Shown here one piece after another: positions 48,860 through 57,824 of a DNA stretch of 64,000 nucleotides. Each line of letters opens with the position of its first letter. The stretch's first letter is position 1. The translations under genes and the position numbers were made by a program. The notes below the pieces were generated by a model. It worked only from the letters and a program-made list of their open reading frames with translations. It searched no databases and had not been told where the DNA came from. Location of the stretch: NCBI RefSeq assembly GCF_002930105.1, contig NZ_PJRN01000006.1, positions 1-64,000 on the forward strand, written 5' to 3'. Origin of the DNA: Billgrantia saliphila. GTDB lineage: Bacteria; Pseudomonadota; Gammaproteobacteria; Pseudomonadales; Halomonadaceae.

Positions 48860-49558
48860 ATGATCCGCCCCCTCTGCCTGTTATTCGATTGCGACGGTAC
48901 GCTGGTTGACAGCGAGCCTCTGCTGGCGGCCGAAATGGCCGTCAGCCTGACCCGGCTGGGGCTACCCTTCCAGGCCAGCGACTACATGGGCGAGTTTCGC
49001 GGCAGCCGCTTTCGCAATATCGTGGCCGCCCTCGAGGATCGCTATGGCAGCGTCGACCCGCTGCACTTGGCTGAAACCGAGACCGAGATGCGCAGCAATC
49101 TCAATCGACGCCTGGAAACTGAGCTGACTGCCATTACCGGCGCGCGCGAGGCACTCCACGCCCTGGCCGATTTCCCCTGTGGCGTGGTCTCGAACGGTCC
49201 GGAGAACAAGATTCGCACCTCCCTCGAGGCGATCGGTCTCGCCGACGTCTTCGGCCGCCACCTCTACAGCGGTTACACCGCCAACTGCTGGAAACCCGAC
49301 CCTCGCCTCTACCTTCATGCCGCCCAAGGCATGGGGTTCGATCCCGAGGATTGCATCGCTGTGGACGATGCCTTGGTCGGGGTACGGGCTGCACTGGATG
49401 CCGGCATGACGGTGGTTCATCTCAACCGCTTCCCCGATGCCGAGGAAACCCCCGAAGGCGCCATCATGATCAGCAGCATGTACCAGCTGCCCACGGTCAT
49501 CGAGAACCTCGTTCACACCCGGGCCATGGAGTACCGTCAGGTGGCGCTCGGCCGTTGA
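48860..49558 (+). CDS. HAD-superfamily phosphatase, second paralogue
   Basis: 232 aa from ATG; TTG and GTG codons immediately upstream are in frame but AAGGA suits the ATG. HAD motifs: LLFDCDGTLVDSE, GVVSNGPENK, CWKPDPRLY and IAVDDALVGVRAALDAGM. It is clearly homologous along its length to the protein encoded at 45833-46528, with the same cap and the shared HLNxFP..EETPEGA C-terminal segment. A small-molecule phosphatase of unknown substrate. Confidence 0.85.
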   Translation: MIRPLCLLFDCDGTLVDSEPLLAAEMAVSLTRLGLPFQASDYMGEFRGSRFRNIVAALEDRYGSVDPLHLAETETEMRSNLNRRLETELTAITGAREALHALADFPCGVVSNGPENKIRTSLEAIGLADVFGRHLYSGYTANCWKPDPRLYLHAAQGMGFDPEDCIAVDDALVGVRAALDAGMTVVHLNRFPDAEETPEGAIMISSMYQLPTVIENLVHTRAMEYRQVALGR

Positions 49559-49647
49559 GCATGCAGGTCTGAGAACCGCCCCGCGACATGCAGAACCCGC
49601 GCCGTGGCGTTATCATCACGCCACATCGACAGCGCAAGGAGCCCCAC

Positions 49648-50022
49648 ATGGCCTCTCTGCAGGATCAGTTGCGCGGCCTGGTCTACTCCACCGAACATGG
49701 TGATATCTGCCCTGACTGCCGCTCTCCCCTGGCCGAGTGCCGCTGCGCCGCACTGGCCGAGCAGCAGCGCATCGCGACGCTCGACGGCATTGTGCGAATT
49801 CGTCGGGAAACCAGCGGGCGCAAGGGCAAGGGTGTTACCACGGTGAGCGGCGTGCCGCTGACCGACACGGAACTCAAGGCACTGGCCAAGACGCTAAAGC
49901 AGCGCTGCGGCACCGGCGGATCGCTGCGTGACGGCATCATCGAGATCCAGGGCGATCATCGCGAGACGCTCAAGGCCGAACTCGAGCGCCGCGGCTATCG
50001 CGTCAAGCTGGCCGGCGGCTGA
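49648..50022 (+). CDS. yciH: SUI1/eIF1-like translation factor YciH
   Basis: 124 aa from MASLQDQLRGLVYSTEHG. The N-terminal zinc-ribbon-like CPDCRSPLAECRC motif is followed by the SUI1 fold (IRRETSGRKGKGVTTVSGVPL; LKQRCGTGGSLRDGIIEIQGDHRE; LERRGYRVKLAGG). Bacterial YciH is related to eukaryotic eIF1 and has been linked to start-codon fidelity and stress translation. The gene lies 12 bp before a lipoprotein gene. Confidence 0.93.
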   Translation: MASLQDQLRGLVYSTEHGDICPDCRSPLAECRCAALAEQQRIATLDGIVRIRRETSGRKGKGVTTVSGVPLTDTELKALAKTLKQRCGTGGSLRDGIIEIQGDHRETLKAELERRGYRVKLAGG

Positions 50023-50034
50023 GCAGGAACGACC

Positions 50035-50433
50035 ATGTTCGCCACGATCACGCCTCGCCGCCTTCGCCAAGCCTCCATCGCGCTGGGCCTGCTGGTGCTG
50101 GCCGGATGCGCCGGCACGCCCGACTTCGCCGAGGTTCCCATTCGGGTCGAGCCGCCCGCCCAGCTTCGGCTCACCGAAGACGCCGAGCTGCGGGTACGCC
50201 TGAGCGGTGCCGACGGTCCCTTGGCCGAGACCCATGTCGAGCCGCGCGACAGTGGCCCCTGGTCGGTCGTCCTGCGCTACGACCGACGCGCCATCGAAAC
50301 AGCCCCCGCACCGCGACTGAGTGCGACGCTACGCCAGCAGGGCCGCCTGACCCATGCCACGGCCGAGCCCGTGGCGCTGGAAGCGACACGACCGGACGCG
50401 CCGATCAGCCTATCGCTCGATCCCTACCGGTGA
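50035..50433 (+). CDS. YbaY/YscW-like lipoprotein
   Basis: 132 aa with a lipoprotein signal: LGLLVLAGC, with the lipidated Cys at about residue 23, and no Asp at +2, so outer-membrane sorting is likely. The remainder is a beta-rich domain (FAEVPIRVEPPAQLRLTEDAELRVRL; SVVLRYDRRAIETAPAPRLSATL) resembling YbaY/YscW proteins. It ends 29 bp inside the convergent sirtuin gene. Confidence 0.75.
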   Translation: MFATITPRRLRQASIALGLLVLAGCAGTPDFAEVPIRVEPPAQLRLTEDAELRVRLSGADGPLAETHVEPRDSGPWSVVLRYDRRAIETAPAPRLSATLRQQGRLTHATAEPVALEATRPDAPISLSLDPYR

Positions 50434-51274
50434 CCGCGGCTGTCAGCGCCGTCAGCGCGTCTCCCACCGGGGCCTCCAGCTTCAGCGTGTAGAGCGGGTC
50501 GGCGCGGGTGCGCCCGAGATTGAGACAGGCGACGGGCTTGCCCGCCTCGACCGCCTGGCGCACGAAGCGGTAGCCGGAATAGACCATCAGCGACGAGCCC
50601 ACCACCAGCAGTGCTTCGGCGGCATCGACCAGTGCCCTGGCGCGCGCCACCCGCTCGCGGGGCACGCTATCGCCGAAGAACACCACATCGGGCTTCCAGA
50701 TACCCGTGCCGCAGCGCCGGCAGCCGGGCACGTCGAAATCGGAGAAATCCGTTTCCAGGTCGGCATCCCCATCCGGGCGCACGCCGGCTTCCACCTCCCG
50801 CCAGCGCGGGTTGCGCTCGGCCAGCTCGGTATGCAGATCGTGACGCATGCGCAGCGCACCGCATTCCATGCAGCGCACCTGTTCGGCACGGCCATGCAGG
50901 TCGATCACCCGGCGCGAGCCGGCTTTTTGATGCAGCCCATCGACATTCTGCGTGATGAGCCCCTGCACGATGCCGATGGCTTCCAACCGGGCCAGGGCCC
51001 GATGAGCGGCACCGGGCCGCGCCCCGTGAAGCGTGCGAAATCCCACCAGAGCCCGCGCCCAGTAGCGCTGACGGGCCGCATGGCTGGTCATGAACTGCTG
51101 ATGCTGCATGGGCGGCGCGCTTTTCCACGCCCCGCTGGCGTCGCGATAGTCGGGTATGCCACTCTCGGTGCTGACGCCGGCACCGGTCAGCACCGTCAGG
51201 CGCGGGTGACGCGCCACGAACCCCCGCAATCGCTCGATGCCGCTTGCCGTGTCAGGCTGTCGTGTCTGGTCCAT
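50405..51274 (-). CDS. Sirtuin-type NAD-dependent protein deacylase
   Basis: 289 aa from [19 protein letters not shown]-binding [16 protein letters not shown], catalytic TQNVDGLH and [12 protein letters not shown] (His), zinc cysteines CMECG and [17 protein letters not shown] and [13 protein letters not shown]. It belongs to the bacterial group seen in Pseudomonas and relatives. The catalytic set is complete. The physiological acyl group cannot be told from sequence. Confidence 0.93.
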   Translation of the reverse strand: MDQTRQPDTASGIERLRGFVARHPRLTVLTGAGVSTESGIPDYRDASGAWKSAPPMQHQQFMTSHAARQRYWARALVGFRTLHGARPGAAHRALARLEAIGIVQGLITQNVDGLHQKAGSRRVIDLHGRAEQVRCMECGALRMRHDLHTELAERNPRWREVEAGVRPDGDADLETDFSDFDVPGCRRCGTGIWKPDVVFFGDSVPRERVARARALVDAAEALLVVGSSLMVYSGYRFVRQAVEAGKPVACLNLGRTRADPLYTLKLEAPVGDALTALTAAVTGRDRAIG

Positions 51275-51386
51275 CGTCTCTCCACGGAATCGGCGCCGAA
51301 CGCCTTGCATTGAACATGGCCCTGGGCCCCTCGGGTTGTCTAGAATGTAGTGCTTATATGATGCTTACAGGCAAGGACGAACGCCG

Positions 51387-52301
51387 ATGGCCTGGCTGGA
51401 ATACCTCTTACCCCTCATCTTCCTGTTCCCGCTTGGGGCCATGGCCGTCATCGTCGTCGCCCTGCGCAACCTGCACGACGCCCGGGTAAGCTCACCGTTC
51501 AACGCCCGTCAGCTGCGCGAACCCGGCCAGGCATTGCGCGACCGGCTCGACCGCGCCTTCGCCACGCTGTTCCTCAACGGCGCCCTGGGGCCCATCGTGA
51601 CGCTCGCCCCGCTGGTCTACGGCATGGGACGCATGCTCTTCGCCAGCCAGCAGAACTGGCTCGAGTGGGCGCTCTACGGGGCGCTGAGCACCGTCTTGGT
51701 GTTGATCTACTGCTTCCTGCTGATTCGCGACTTTCAGCATATTCGCCGCATCAAGCTGGGGCTGGCCTGCGAACTGGCCGTCGGCCAGGAGCTCGAGCGT
51801 CTGGTTCATCCCGAAGCCCACCCCTATTTCGTGTTCCATGACGTGCCGTCCAATACCGGCATCATCGATCACGTGGCCGTAACGCCTCACGGCGTCTTCG
51901 TGGTCGAGACCCGCGCCCGAACACGGCCGTTCACCGCGGACGGGCGCGAGATCAACATGGTCACCGTCGAGCCGGAACGCCTGCGCTTCCCCGGCTGGAG
52001 CGAGCGCCGCCCCCTGCTCGAGACGCTGCGAGCCGCGCGCTGGCTGGCCGGCTGGCTGGAGCAGCGCTGCGGCAGGCCGGTACCGGTGGAAGCCGTGCTC
52101 GCCCTGCCGGGCTGGGACATCGCCTGCGACGGCGCGCCGGAGGGCCTGCTGGTCGTCAGCGGCGAGTCGCTCTCCCATCAGCTCAGCGAGCGCAAGATTG
52201 GCGAACTCGATGATGCGCTGCATGACGAGGTCATCGCCGCCCTCATCGAACGTACCGCCGAGCTGGAGAGGTATGCGGCCCTGAATCCGCCCTCTATTTG
52301 A
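51387..52301 (+). CDS. Membrane protein with NERD (nuclease-related) domain
   Basis: 304 aa. Three hydrophobic segments in the first ~115 residues (LPLIFLFPLGAMAVIVVAL; LGPIVTLAPLVYGMG; ALYGALSTVLVLIYCFLLI) are followed by a cytoplasmic NERD-type domain: GLACELAVGQELE, FHDVPSNTGIIDHVAVTPHGVFVVETRARTRP. NERD nuclease motifs normally read (D)...ExK, but here the last position is Arg (VVETRA), so catalysis is doubtful. The function is unknown. Confidence 0.82.
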   Translation: MAWLEYLLPLIFLFPLGAMAVIVVALRNLHDARVSSPFNARQLREPGQALRDRLDRAFATLFLNGALGPIVTLAPLVYGMGRMLFASQQNWLEWALYGALSTVLVLIYCFLLIRDFQHIRRIKLGLACELAVGQELERLVHPEAHPYFVFHDVPSNTGIIDHVAVTPHGVFVVETRARTRPFTADGREINMVTVEPERLRFPGWSERRPLLETLRAARWLAGWLEQRCGRPVPVEAVLALPGWDIACDGAPEGLLVVSGESLSHQLSERKIGELDDALHDEVIAALIERTAELERYAALNPPSI

Positions 52302-52307
52302 TCCGCT

Positions 52308-53084
52308 TCAGTCGAGCGTGGCGATGTGCACGCGTGTGGCGCAGCGCCCCCGCCTCTGGCGCACCAGGCTTTCACCGGAAGGAAAGTCGGCCAGCCGCTG
52401 GGCGTCGATACCGATGCGCACCTCGGTCAGGGTCCGGTTGCCGCGACCGCGGCACTCCAGACGCAGGGCGCGCCCGGTGCCTTCGCCGAAGGCCGCCTCG
52501 AAGGCGGCCAGCAGGTCGTTGCGGCTCACCTCTCCGCCCTGATTGAGCGCCACGAAAGCGCCGAAGGCGCTGTCGTTGACGGTCTCGAGCAGCGCCACGG
52601 CCGCGGCGAAGTAAGCCGCTTCAGGAAGCTCGAAGCAGGCGGCATGCTTGGCATACTGGTAGCGGTCGAGGCAGCTCGCCCGCCCCGGCATGGCGTCGTC
52701 CAGCTTCTGCCCCAACGCCTCGTCGAAGCCGAAGGGGGGATGCGCACGACAGAAACCGCCATCCGCGCGAGGCCGCTCGAGAAAGCACCCCTCTTGCCAC
52801 CAGCGCTGCCTGTCGATCCCCCGCTCGGCCAGCCGCTCGGGCAGCGAGGGCCACAGGCCATGCAGCACGAAGCCGCGCTGCGTGCCCTCACGCAGCTTGG
52901 CTTCACGGCATTCCCGCGGTGGGTCGCGATGGGTGTCGCAGAAACCCGGATGCCAGGTCAGCGCCAAGGTGTAGTGATCGAAGTTCTCCGCATGCAGCCG
53001 CTCCAGTGCCGCATCGGCCAGGGCCGCCGTCGACAGCAGCAGGAGCACCAGGCTCGCGGCAACTCTCCCGTACGCGTTTCCCAT
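52308..53084 (-). CDS. Periplasmic ribonuclease T2 (RNase I family)
   Basis: 258 aa with a signal peptide ending ALA-D. The family motifs are LALTWHPGFCD, active-site CAS I FVLHGLWPS and a CAS II region RYQYAKHAACF, in which Lys-His are kept but the usual HEW is altered to YQY. It cleaves single-stranded RNA through a 2',3'-cyclic intermediate. Its start lies 3 bp after the dGTPase-like stop, so the two nucleotide-degrading enzymes are co-translated. Confidence 0.88.
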   Translation of the reverse strand: MGNAYGRVAASLVLLLLSTAALADAALERLHAENFDHYTLALTWHPGFCDTHRDPPRECREAKLREGTQRGFVLHGLWPSLPERLAERGIDRQRWWQEGCFLERPRADGGFCRAHPPFGFDEALGQKLDDAMPGRASCLDRYQYAKHAACFELPEAAYFAAAVALLETVNDSAFGAFVALNQGGEVSRNDLLAAFEAAFGEGTGRALRLECRGRGNRTLTEVRIGIDAQRLADFPSGESLVRQRRGRCATRVHIATLD

Positions 53085-53087
53085 CGT

Positions 53088-54425
53088 TCAGTCCCCCCGC
53101 AGCCGCCCGCCCATCTCCTGGGCCAGGTCTACGGCGTAGTGGTCGGTCATGCCGCCGATGAAATCGAGCATACGCCGGTAGCTGTCGTAGAGGGTCCAGG
53201 AGGGGCGCGGCGTGTTCTCACCGATCAGCGCCAGCACACGCTGGTGCTTGAAACTCGACTGGCCCGTGTAGTGGAGCTCGTGGGCAGCACCGATAAAGGC
53301 TTCGAGCAGGATACCGAGGGTGGTATAGGCGCCGATCTCCAGCTTGGCCTTGCGCTCGTTCTGGAAGATGCGCTCGCGAGCCAGTTGCTTGGCCGCCGCC
53401 ACGCCCCAGCCCAGGTCGGGGTGGCAGAGTTCGAGCAGATCGGAGGTCAGCGCTCCGTTGAGCAGCGCGGTCTCGTGTTCGACGAACACGGCACCGACGT
53501 CGTTCACCGCCCGTTCCATGGCGGCACCGCGCAGGGCGGCGATGCGCCGCCGCTGCGACACGCCGTCACGCGCCATGCTCGGGTAGTCCGGAGGGGCGTC
53601 GCCGGCGATCTGCAGCAGCACGTCGGCCACTTCGTCGAAGCGCAGGATGCCCATTTCCAGGCCGTCCTCGAGGTCGAGCAGCGCATAGCAGATGTCGTCG
53701 GCGGCCTCGACCAGCCAGGCCAGCGGATGACGGCACCAGCGCCCCTCTCCCCGCGGCAGCAGTCCCAGGCACTGGGCGACGTCGGCAAGCATCGCCTTCT
53801 CCGACTGGTAGCAGCCGAACTTGCCGGCGCTGCCGCCGTATTCCACCGTCCAGGGGTATTTCAGCAGCGTTCCCAGCGTCGCCGCAGTCAGGCGCATGCC
53901 GCCGCGAAACTGGTTGTACTCGATCTGGGTCACCACGCGGAACCCCTGGGCGTTGCCCTCATAGGTCAGCAGGTCGGCCCGCTCGTTGTCGGAAAGTCCC
54001 TCGAGCAGCCCGCTGCCGTCGCGTTCGGCGCGCTTGAACCAGTCGCGGATGGCGTACTCGCCGGCATGGCCGAAGGGCGGGTTGCCGATGTCGTGGCCCA
54101 GGCAGGCGGCCTGCACGATCACGCCCAGGTCGGCGGGTGTGATCCAGCTCGGCAACCGCTCGCGCAGCAGCTCGCCGACGATCATGCCCAGGCTGCGGCC
54201 CACGCAGCCCACCTCCAGCGAGTGGGTCAAGCGGGTGTGGATATGATCGTTGTCGGTCAGGGGATGGACCTGGGTCTTGCGTCCCAAACGACGAAACGAG
54301 CCCGAGAAGACGATGCGATCATGGTCCTTGTGGAACGGGCTGCGGCCGATCTCGTCGCGGCCGCTGGTGCGCTGGCCGTGCAGCCGCGAGGGGTCGAGCA
54401 AGTGCTGCCAATGCATCTGCGTCAT
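53088..54425 (-). CDS. dgt: dGTPase-like HD-domain triphosphohydrolase
   Basis: 445 aa from MTQMHWQHLLDPSRL, with AAGGAGG upstream. The N-terminal SPFHKDHDRIVFSGSFRRLGRKTQVHPL and the HD metal residues RLTHSLEVG and CLGHDIGNPPFGHAGE are typical. Length and motifs match class 1 dGTP triphosphohydrolases (dGTP to deoxyguanosine plus triphosphate). It is followed directly by the RNase T2 gene. Confidence 0.92.
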   Translation of the reverse strand: MTQMHWQHLLDPSRLHGQRTSGRDEIGRSPFHKDHDRIVFSGSFRRLGRKTQVHPLTDNDHIHTRLTHSLEVGCVGRSLGMIVGELLRERLPSWITPADLGVIVQAACLGHDIGNPPFGHAGEYAIRDWFKRAERDGSGLLEGLSDNERADLLTYEGNAQGFRVVTQIEYNQFRGGMRLTAATLGTLLKYPWTVEYGGSAGKFGCYQSEKAMLADVAQCLGLLPRGEGRWCRHPLAWLVEAADDICYALLDLEDGLEMGILRFDEVADVLLQIAGDAPPDYPSMARDGVSQRRRIAALRGAAMERAVNDVGAVFVEHETALLNGALTSDLLELCHPDLGWGVAAAKQLARERIFQNERKAKLEIGAYTTLGILLEAFIGAAHELHYTGQSSFKHQRVLALIGENTPRPSWTLYDSYRRMLDFIGGMTDHYAVDLAQEMGGRLRGD

Positions 54426-54589
54426 GGACGTCCTCCTTGAGCGCCCATTCTGGCACTGCAGGGGGTGGCTGGCTATCCACACGCCCCACGCCGACGCTTC
54501 GCTTGTCGCCCTGCGCGGGCTTGCCTAAGTTGACAGGGCAAGCCCCAACCCCGCTACTGGCGGGATCACCCACCGGCAAGGAGGTGGAC

Positions 54590-54769
54590 ATGGCAGACAA
54601 GCCCGATGCGACCCGGCCGGAGCAGCCGGGCGACGAGGCCCCACCCGGCACCCCGGGAACCGGTCAGAACGTGTGTCCCAAGTGTAAGGGCGACGGACGA
54701 ATCGACGATCGCACCTGCCCCGAGTGCGGAGGCTCCGGCTACGTCATCGAGGGCATCGGCGGCGGCTGA
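54590..54769 (+). CDS. Tiny CxxCxGxG zinc-finger protein
   Basis: 59 aa from ATG, with AAGGAGGTG upstream. The N-terminal half is a Pro/Gly/Glu linker. The second half has two DnaJ-type zinc motifs, CPKCKGDG and CPECGGSG, separated by six residues. There is no J-domain. Such mini-proteins occur widely in Halomonas and Pseudomonas relatives and are uncharacterised. A terminator follows. Confidence 0.82.
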   Translation: MADKPDATRPEQPGDEAPPGTPGTGQNVCPKCKGDGRIDDRTCPECGGSGYVIEGIGGG

Positions 54770-54808
54770 GCCCGCCGCTCTCTCATGGCAATGGGCAGAA
54801 CGCAGGAA

Positions 54809-54838
54809 GGCCGAACCCGAAGGTTCGGCCCTCTCTTT
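54809..54838 (+). terminator. Terminator after the tiny zinc-finger gene
   Basis: Stem GGCCGAACC-CGAA-GGTTCGGCC followed by CTCTCTTT, with a purine-rich run before it. Confidence 0.88.
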
Positions 54839-54911
54839 ATTTACTCTTTACTGTTGGCTTGGCGACGGCCTGGCCGAACTTGCGGCATGGCTCGGGCAGG
54901 CCGCGCGGCGC

Positions 54912-55502
54912 TCAGTAGTCGTAGTCGCTGCCGCGAACGTAGCCCGTACTGGTGGGGCGCGACGTCGAGGCCGGCGTCCTCGTGCCCGGCGAGCGGGCCG
55001 GCGACGGCAACGCGGCAGGGCGTGCCCCGCCGCTTCTAGCCGCCGCGCCGCGGGCCTGGGCCACGCCTTGAGGAAAGCCGCTGCGACCGCTGTAATCGGG
55101 GGTGCGCCCGCCCTGGTAGGCGTGCCGCTCGGTCTGCGCCCGCGCGCAGTAGAGGGTGGCCGCGGCCGACGCGCCGACCATGCCCATCGCCAGCTTGACG
55201 CTGCCGCGCTTGGGATGGTCGCGATCGGCGAGCAGGAAGCTCAGCGCCGCCAGATCGAGGATATCACCGGCCGCCTTCGCCCAGAGCGCCGGCTTGGGGT
55301 CCTCGGTCAGTGCGCCGATGCCGGTCACCACGCCGCGCGCCCCGCAGGTGCGTACCAGCGCCTCCGATCCTTCGACACCCAGCGACCGAGTCACGCTGCG
55401 TGGCGCCAACAGGCCATATAGCCCCAGCCCGATACCCAACAGACCGATTCCACGTGCCAGTCTATCGGTGCCCTGCAGGGAACGACTCCTATCGAGATTC
55501 AT
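54912..55502 (-). CDS. Membrane protein, DUF4267-like, with basic/Pro-rich tail
   Basis: 196 aa from MNLDRSRSLQG; AAGGAGGTGAGC precedes this ATG, so it is preferred over the ATG six codons upstream. Two to four hydrophobic segments (ARGIGLLGIGLGLYGLLAPRSVTRSLGV; ILDLAALSFLLADR; VKLAMGMVGASAAATLYCA) match the membrane part of proteins often found beside zinc alcohol dehydrogenases and SRPBCC proteins. The last ~60 residues are Ala/Arg/Pro/Ser-rich and look disordered. The gene lies 42 bp after the ADH stop and is probably in the same operon. Confidence 0.7.
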   Translation of the reverse strand: MNLDRSRSLQGTDRLARGIGLLGIGLGLYGLLAPRSVTRSLGVEGSEALVRTCGARGVVTGIGALTEDPKPALWAKAAGDILDLAALSFLLADRDHPKRGSVKLAMGMVGASAAATLYCARAQTERHAYQGGRTPDYSGRSGFPQGVAQARGAAARSGGARPAALPSPARSPGTRTPASTSRPTSTGYVRGSDYDY

Positions 55503-55544
55503 GCTCACCTCCTTGTTCATTCATGGCTCGGATGCGATCGACGC

Positions 55545-56714
55545 TCAAGGCTTGAGCACCACCTTCACGCAGCCGTCCTGCTTGTTGCGGAACGTGTTGT
55601 ACATGTCGGGCCCCTGTTCAAGTCCAGCGGTATGCGTCACCACGAAGGAAGGGTCGATCTGGCCCTCGTCGATCAGGCGCAGCAGGTCGTCCGTCCAGCG
55701 CTTGACGTGAGTCTGCCCGGTACGCACCGTCAGTCCCTTGTTCATCAGCGGCCCCATGGGTACCTTGTCGATCAGGCCGCCGTACACGCCCGGGATCGAC
55801 AGGATGCCGGCCGGGCGGCAGACGTAGATCATCTCGCGCAGCACGTGGGCCCGGTCGCTCTCCAGCATCATGGCCTGCTTGACCCGGTCGTAGACAGAAT
55901 CGATCGAACGCGGCACGTGAGACTCCAGGCCCACCGCATCGATGCACTTCTCCGGCCCCTTGCCGTGGGTCAGCTCCTGCAGCCGGCCGAGCACGCTCTC
56001 CTCGTCGAAGTTGATGGTGATCGCCCCGCCGGCCTCGGCCATGGCCAGCCGCTCGGGTACGTTGTCGATCACCACTACCTGCTCGGCGCCAAGCAGCACG
56101 GCGCTGCGCACACAGAACTGACCGACCGGCCCCGCCCCCCAGATCGCCACGGTGTCGGTGGGCTCGATCTCGCAGGCCACGGCGGCCTGCCAGCCGGTGG
56201 GGAAGATGTCGCCGAGGAACAGCACCTGCTCGTCGGTCAGGCTGTCCGGCACCTTGATGTGCGTCTGGTCGGCGAAAGGTACACGCACGTACTCCGCCTG
56301 GCCGCCGGCATAGCCGCCGGTAAGATGGGAGTAGCCGAACAGCCCCGCCCCGCCGTGACCGAAGACCTTGTCGGCCAGCGCCTTGTTGCGGTTGGAGCGC
56401 TCGCATACGGAGTAGTTGCCGCGCCGGCACTGATCGCATTCGCCGCAGGTGATGGTAAAGGGCACCACGACCCGGTCGCCGACCTTGAGGTCGCGGGTGT
56501 CGCTACCGACCTCCATGACTTCGCCCATGAACTCGTGGCCCACCACGTCGCCGGACTCCATGCCGGGAATGAAGTGGTGATAGAGGTGCAGGTCGGAGCC
56601 GCAGATGGCGCAGCTGCTCACGTTGACGATGGCGTCACGCGAGTGCTCGATCTGCGGGTCGGGAACCGTTTCATAGCGGATATCGTTCTTACCGTGCCAA
56701 CACAGCGCTTTCAT
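55545..56714 (-). CDS. Zinc-dependent alcohol dehydrogenase, formaldehyde-dehydrogenase-like
   Basis: 389 aa. Catalytic zinc ligands in [12 protein letters not shown] and [12 protein letters not shown]; structural zinc cysteines [15 protein letters not shown]; Rossmann motif [11 protein letters not shown] with an NAD-selective acidic residue in [11 protein letters not shown]. It resembles the glutathione-independent formaldehyde dehydrogenase / threonine dehydrogenase-like branch. The true substrate is uncertain. It is followed by the DUF4267-like gene, a common pairing. Confidence 0.88.
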   Translation of the reverse strand: MKALCWHGKNDIRYETVPDPQIEHSRDAIVNVSSCAICGSDLHLYHHFIPGMESGDVVGHEFMGEVMEVGSDTRDLKVGDRVVVPFTITCGECDQCRRGNYSVCERSNRNKALADKVFGHGGAGLFGYSHLTGGYAGGQAEYVRVPFADQTHIKVPDSLTDEQVLFLGDIFPTGWQAAVACEIEPTDTVAIWGAGPVGQFCVRSAVLLGAEQVVVIDNVPERLAMAEAGGAITINFDEESVLGRLQELTHGKGPEKCIDAVGLESHVPRSIDSVYDRVKQAMMLESDRAHVLREMIYVCRPAGILSIPGVYGGLIDKVPMGPLMNKGLTVRTGQTHVKRWTDDLLRLIDEGQIDPSFVVTHTAGLEQGPDMYNTFRNKQDGCVKVVLKP

Positions 56715-56832
56715 GGACTCTCTCCCTGTTGTCCGAACGAAGGCTCTCCCACCACCATAGTTCAGCCGCCTGAGGCAGCAGGTAAGGGAATTGAGCGGCT
56801 GGGTAACGGACCTTATCCAGAGACGCTTCGAG

Positions 56833-57789
56833 CTAGCCCAACGGCGTGACGTTCAGCCCCTCGACCAGTCCTTCCAGCGCGTGGCGGCCGGCGATGGAGT
56901 TACCGTAGCTGTCGAGCCGCGGCGACCAGACGCAGATGCTCATGCGCCGCGGCAGGATGGCGATGATGCCGCCCCCCACCCCGCTCTTGCCCGGCAGGCC
57001 GACCCGCCAAGCGAAGTCGCCCGCCGCGTCGTAGAGTCCACAGGTCAGCAGCAGCGCGTTCATCTGGCGGGTCTGTACCGGGGAGAGCACCGCCTGGCCG
57101 TCGAACGGGTTGACCCCGTGATTGGCCAGGAAGGCGAAACTCCTGGCCAGCTCGACGCAGTTCATCGCCAGCGAACAGCTATGTAAGTAGGCGTCGAGCA
57201 CCACCTCGACGTCGTTGCGGATGTTGCCGTAGGCCTGCATCAAATAGGCGAGCGCCGCGTTGTGCGCCTTGTGATCCATCTCCGAACGCGCCACGGTCTC
57301 GTCGAAGTCGACACTCGGTGTGACGCAGAGCCGGCGGACGTGCTCGCGGATCGTCTGCTGCGGCATGAACAGCTGCGAGACCAGCATGTCGGTGACCATC
57401 AGCGCACCGGCATTGATGAAAGGGTTTCGCGGCACGCCGTTCTCCACCTCGAGCTGGACGATCGAGTTGAAGGCCTGACCGGACGGCTCGCGCCCCACGC
57501 GACGCCAGATCTCCTCGGGCGGCAGCTCGCGCATGGCCAGCACCAGCGCATGAGCCTTGGAGATCGACTGGATCGAAAAGCGTGTCGTCGCGTCGCCGGA
57601 ACACTGCACGCTGCCGTCGGCATGGCAAACGGCGATGCCGAACTGATCGGGCTCGACCTCGGCGAGGGCCGGGATATAGCTGGCCACCCGGCCTTCGCCG
57701 AAACAGCGCGGCGCATCCGCCGCCAGGCGATCGAGCAGCTGCTGCAAGGCGTTGCGCGACAGCAGTTCGGGCGTATCGATATCGAGCAC
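56833..57789 (-). CDS. glsA: Glutaminase
   Basis: 318 aa. Serine-lysine catalytic motif [13 protein letters not shown], substrate-binding [14 protein letters not shown] and [15 protein letters not shown], Tyr/Val loop region LVEGL near the C-terminus, and [14 protein letters not shown]. It matches the beta-lactamase-fold glutaminase A family, which converts glutamine to glutamate and ammonia. It lies 35 bp before the end of phnP but is probably a separate unit. Confidence 0.95.
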   Translation of the reverse strand: MLDIDTPELLSRNALQQLLDRLAADAPRCFGEGRVASYIPALAEVEPDQFGIAVCHADGSVQCSGDATTRFSIQSISKAHALVLAMRELPPEEIWRRVGREPSGQAFNSIVQLEVENGVPRNPFINAGALMVTDMLVSQLFMPQQTIREHVRRLCVTPSVDFDETVARSEMDHKAHNAALAYLMQAYGNIRNDVEVVLDAYLHSCSLAMNCVELARSFAFLANHGVNPFDGQAVLSPVQTRQMNALLLTCGLYDAAGDFAWRVGLPGKSGVGGGIIAILPRRMSICVWSPRLDSYGNSIAGRHALEGLVEGLNVTPLG

Positions 57790-57824
57790 GGGACCTCACG
57801 GCACTGAAGAGTGTGCCGATCAGT

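Noticed and set aside
52326..54440. 704-codon open frame antisense to RNase T2 and dgt
   Set aside because: It crosses two genes with intact catalytic motifs on the other strand and shows no family features.
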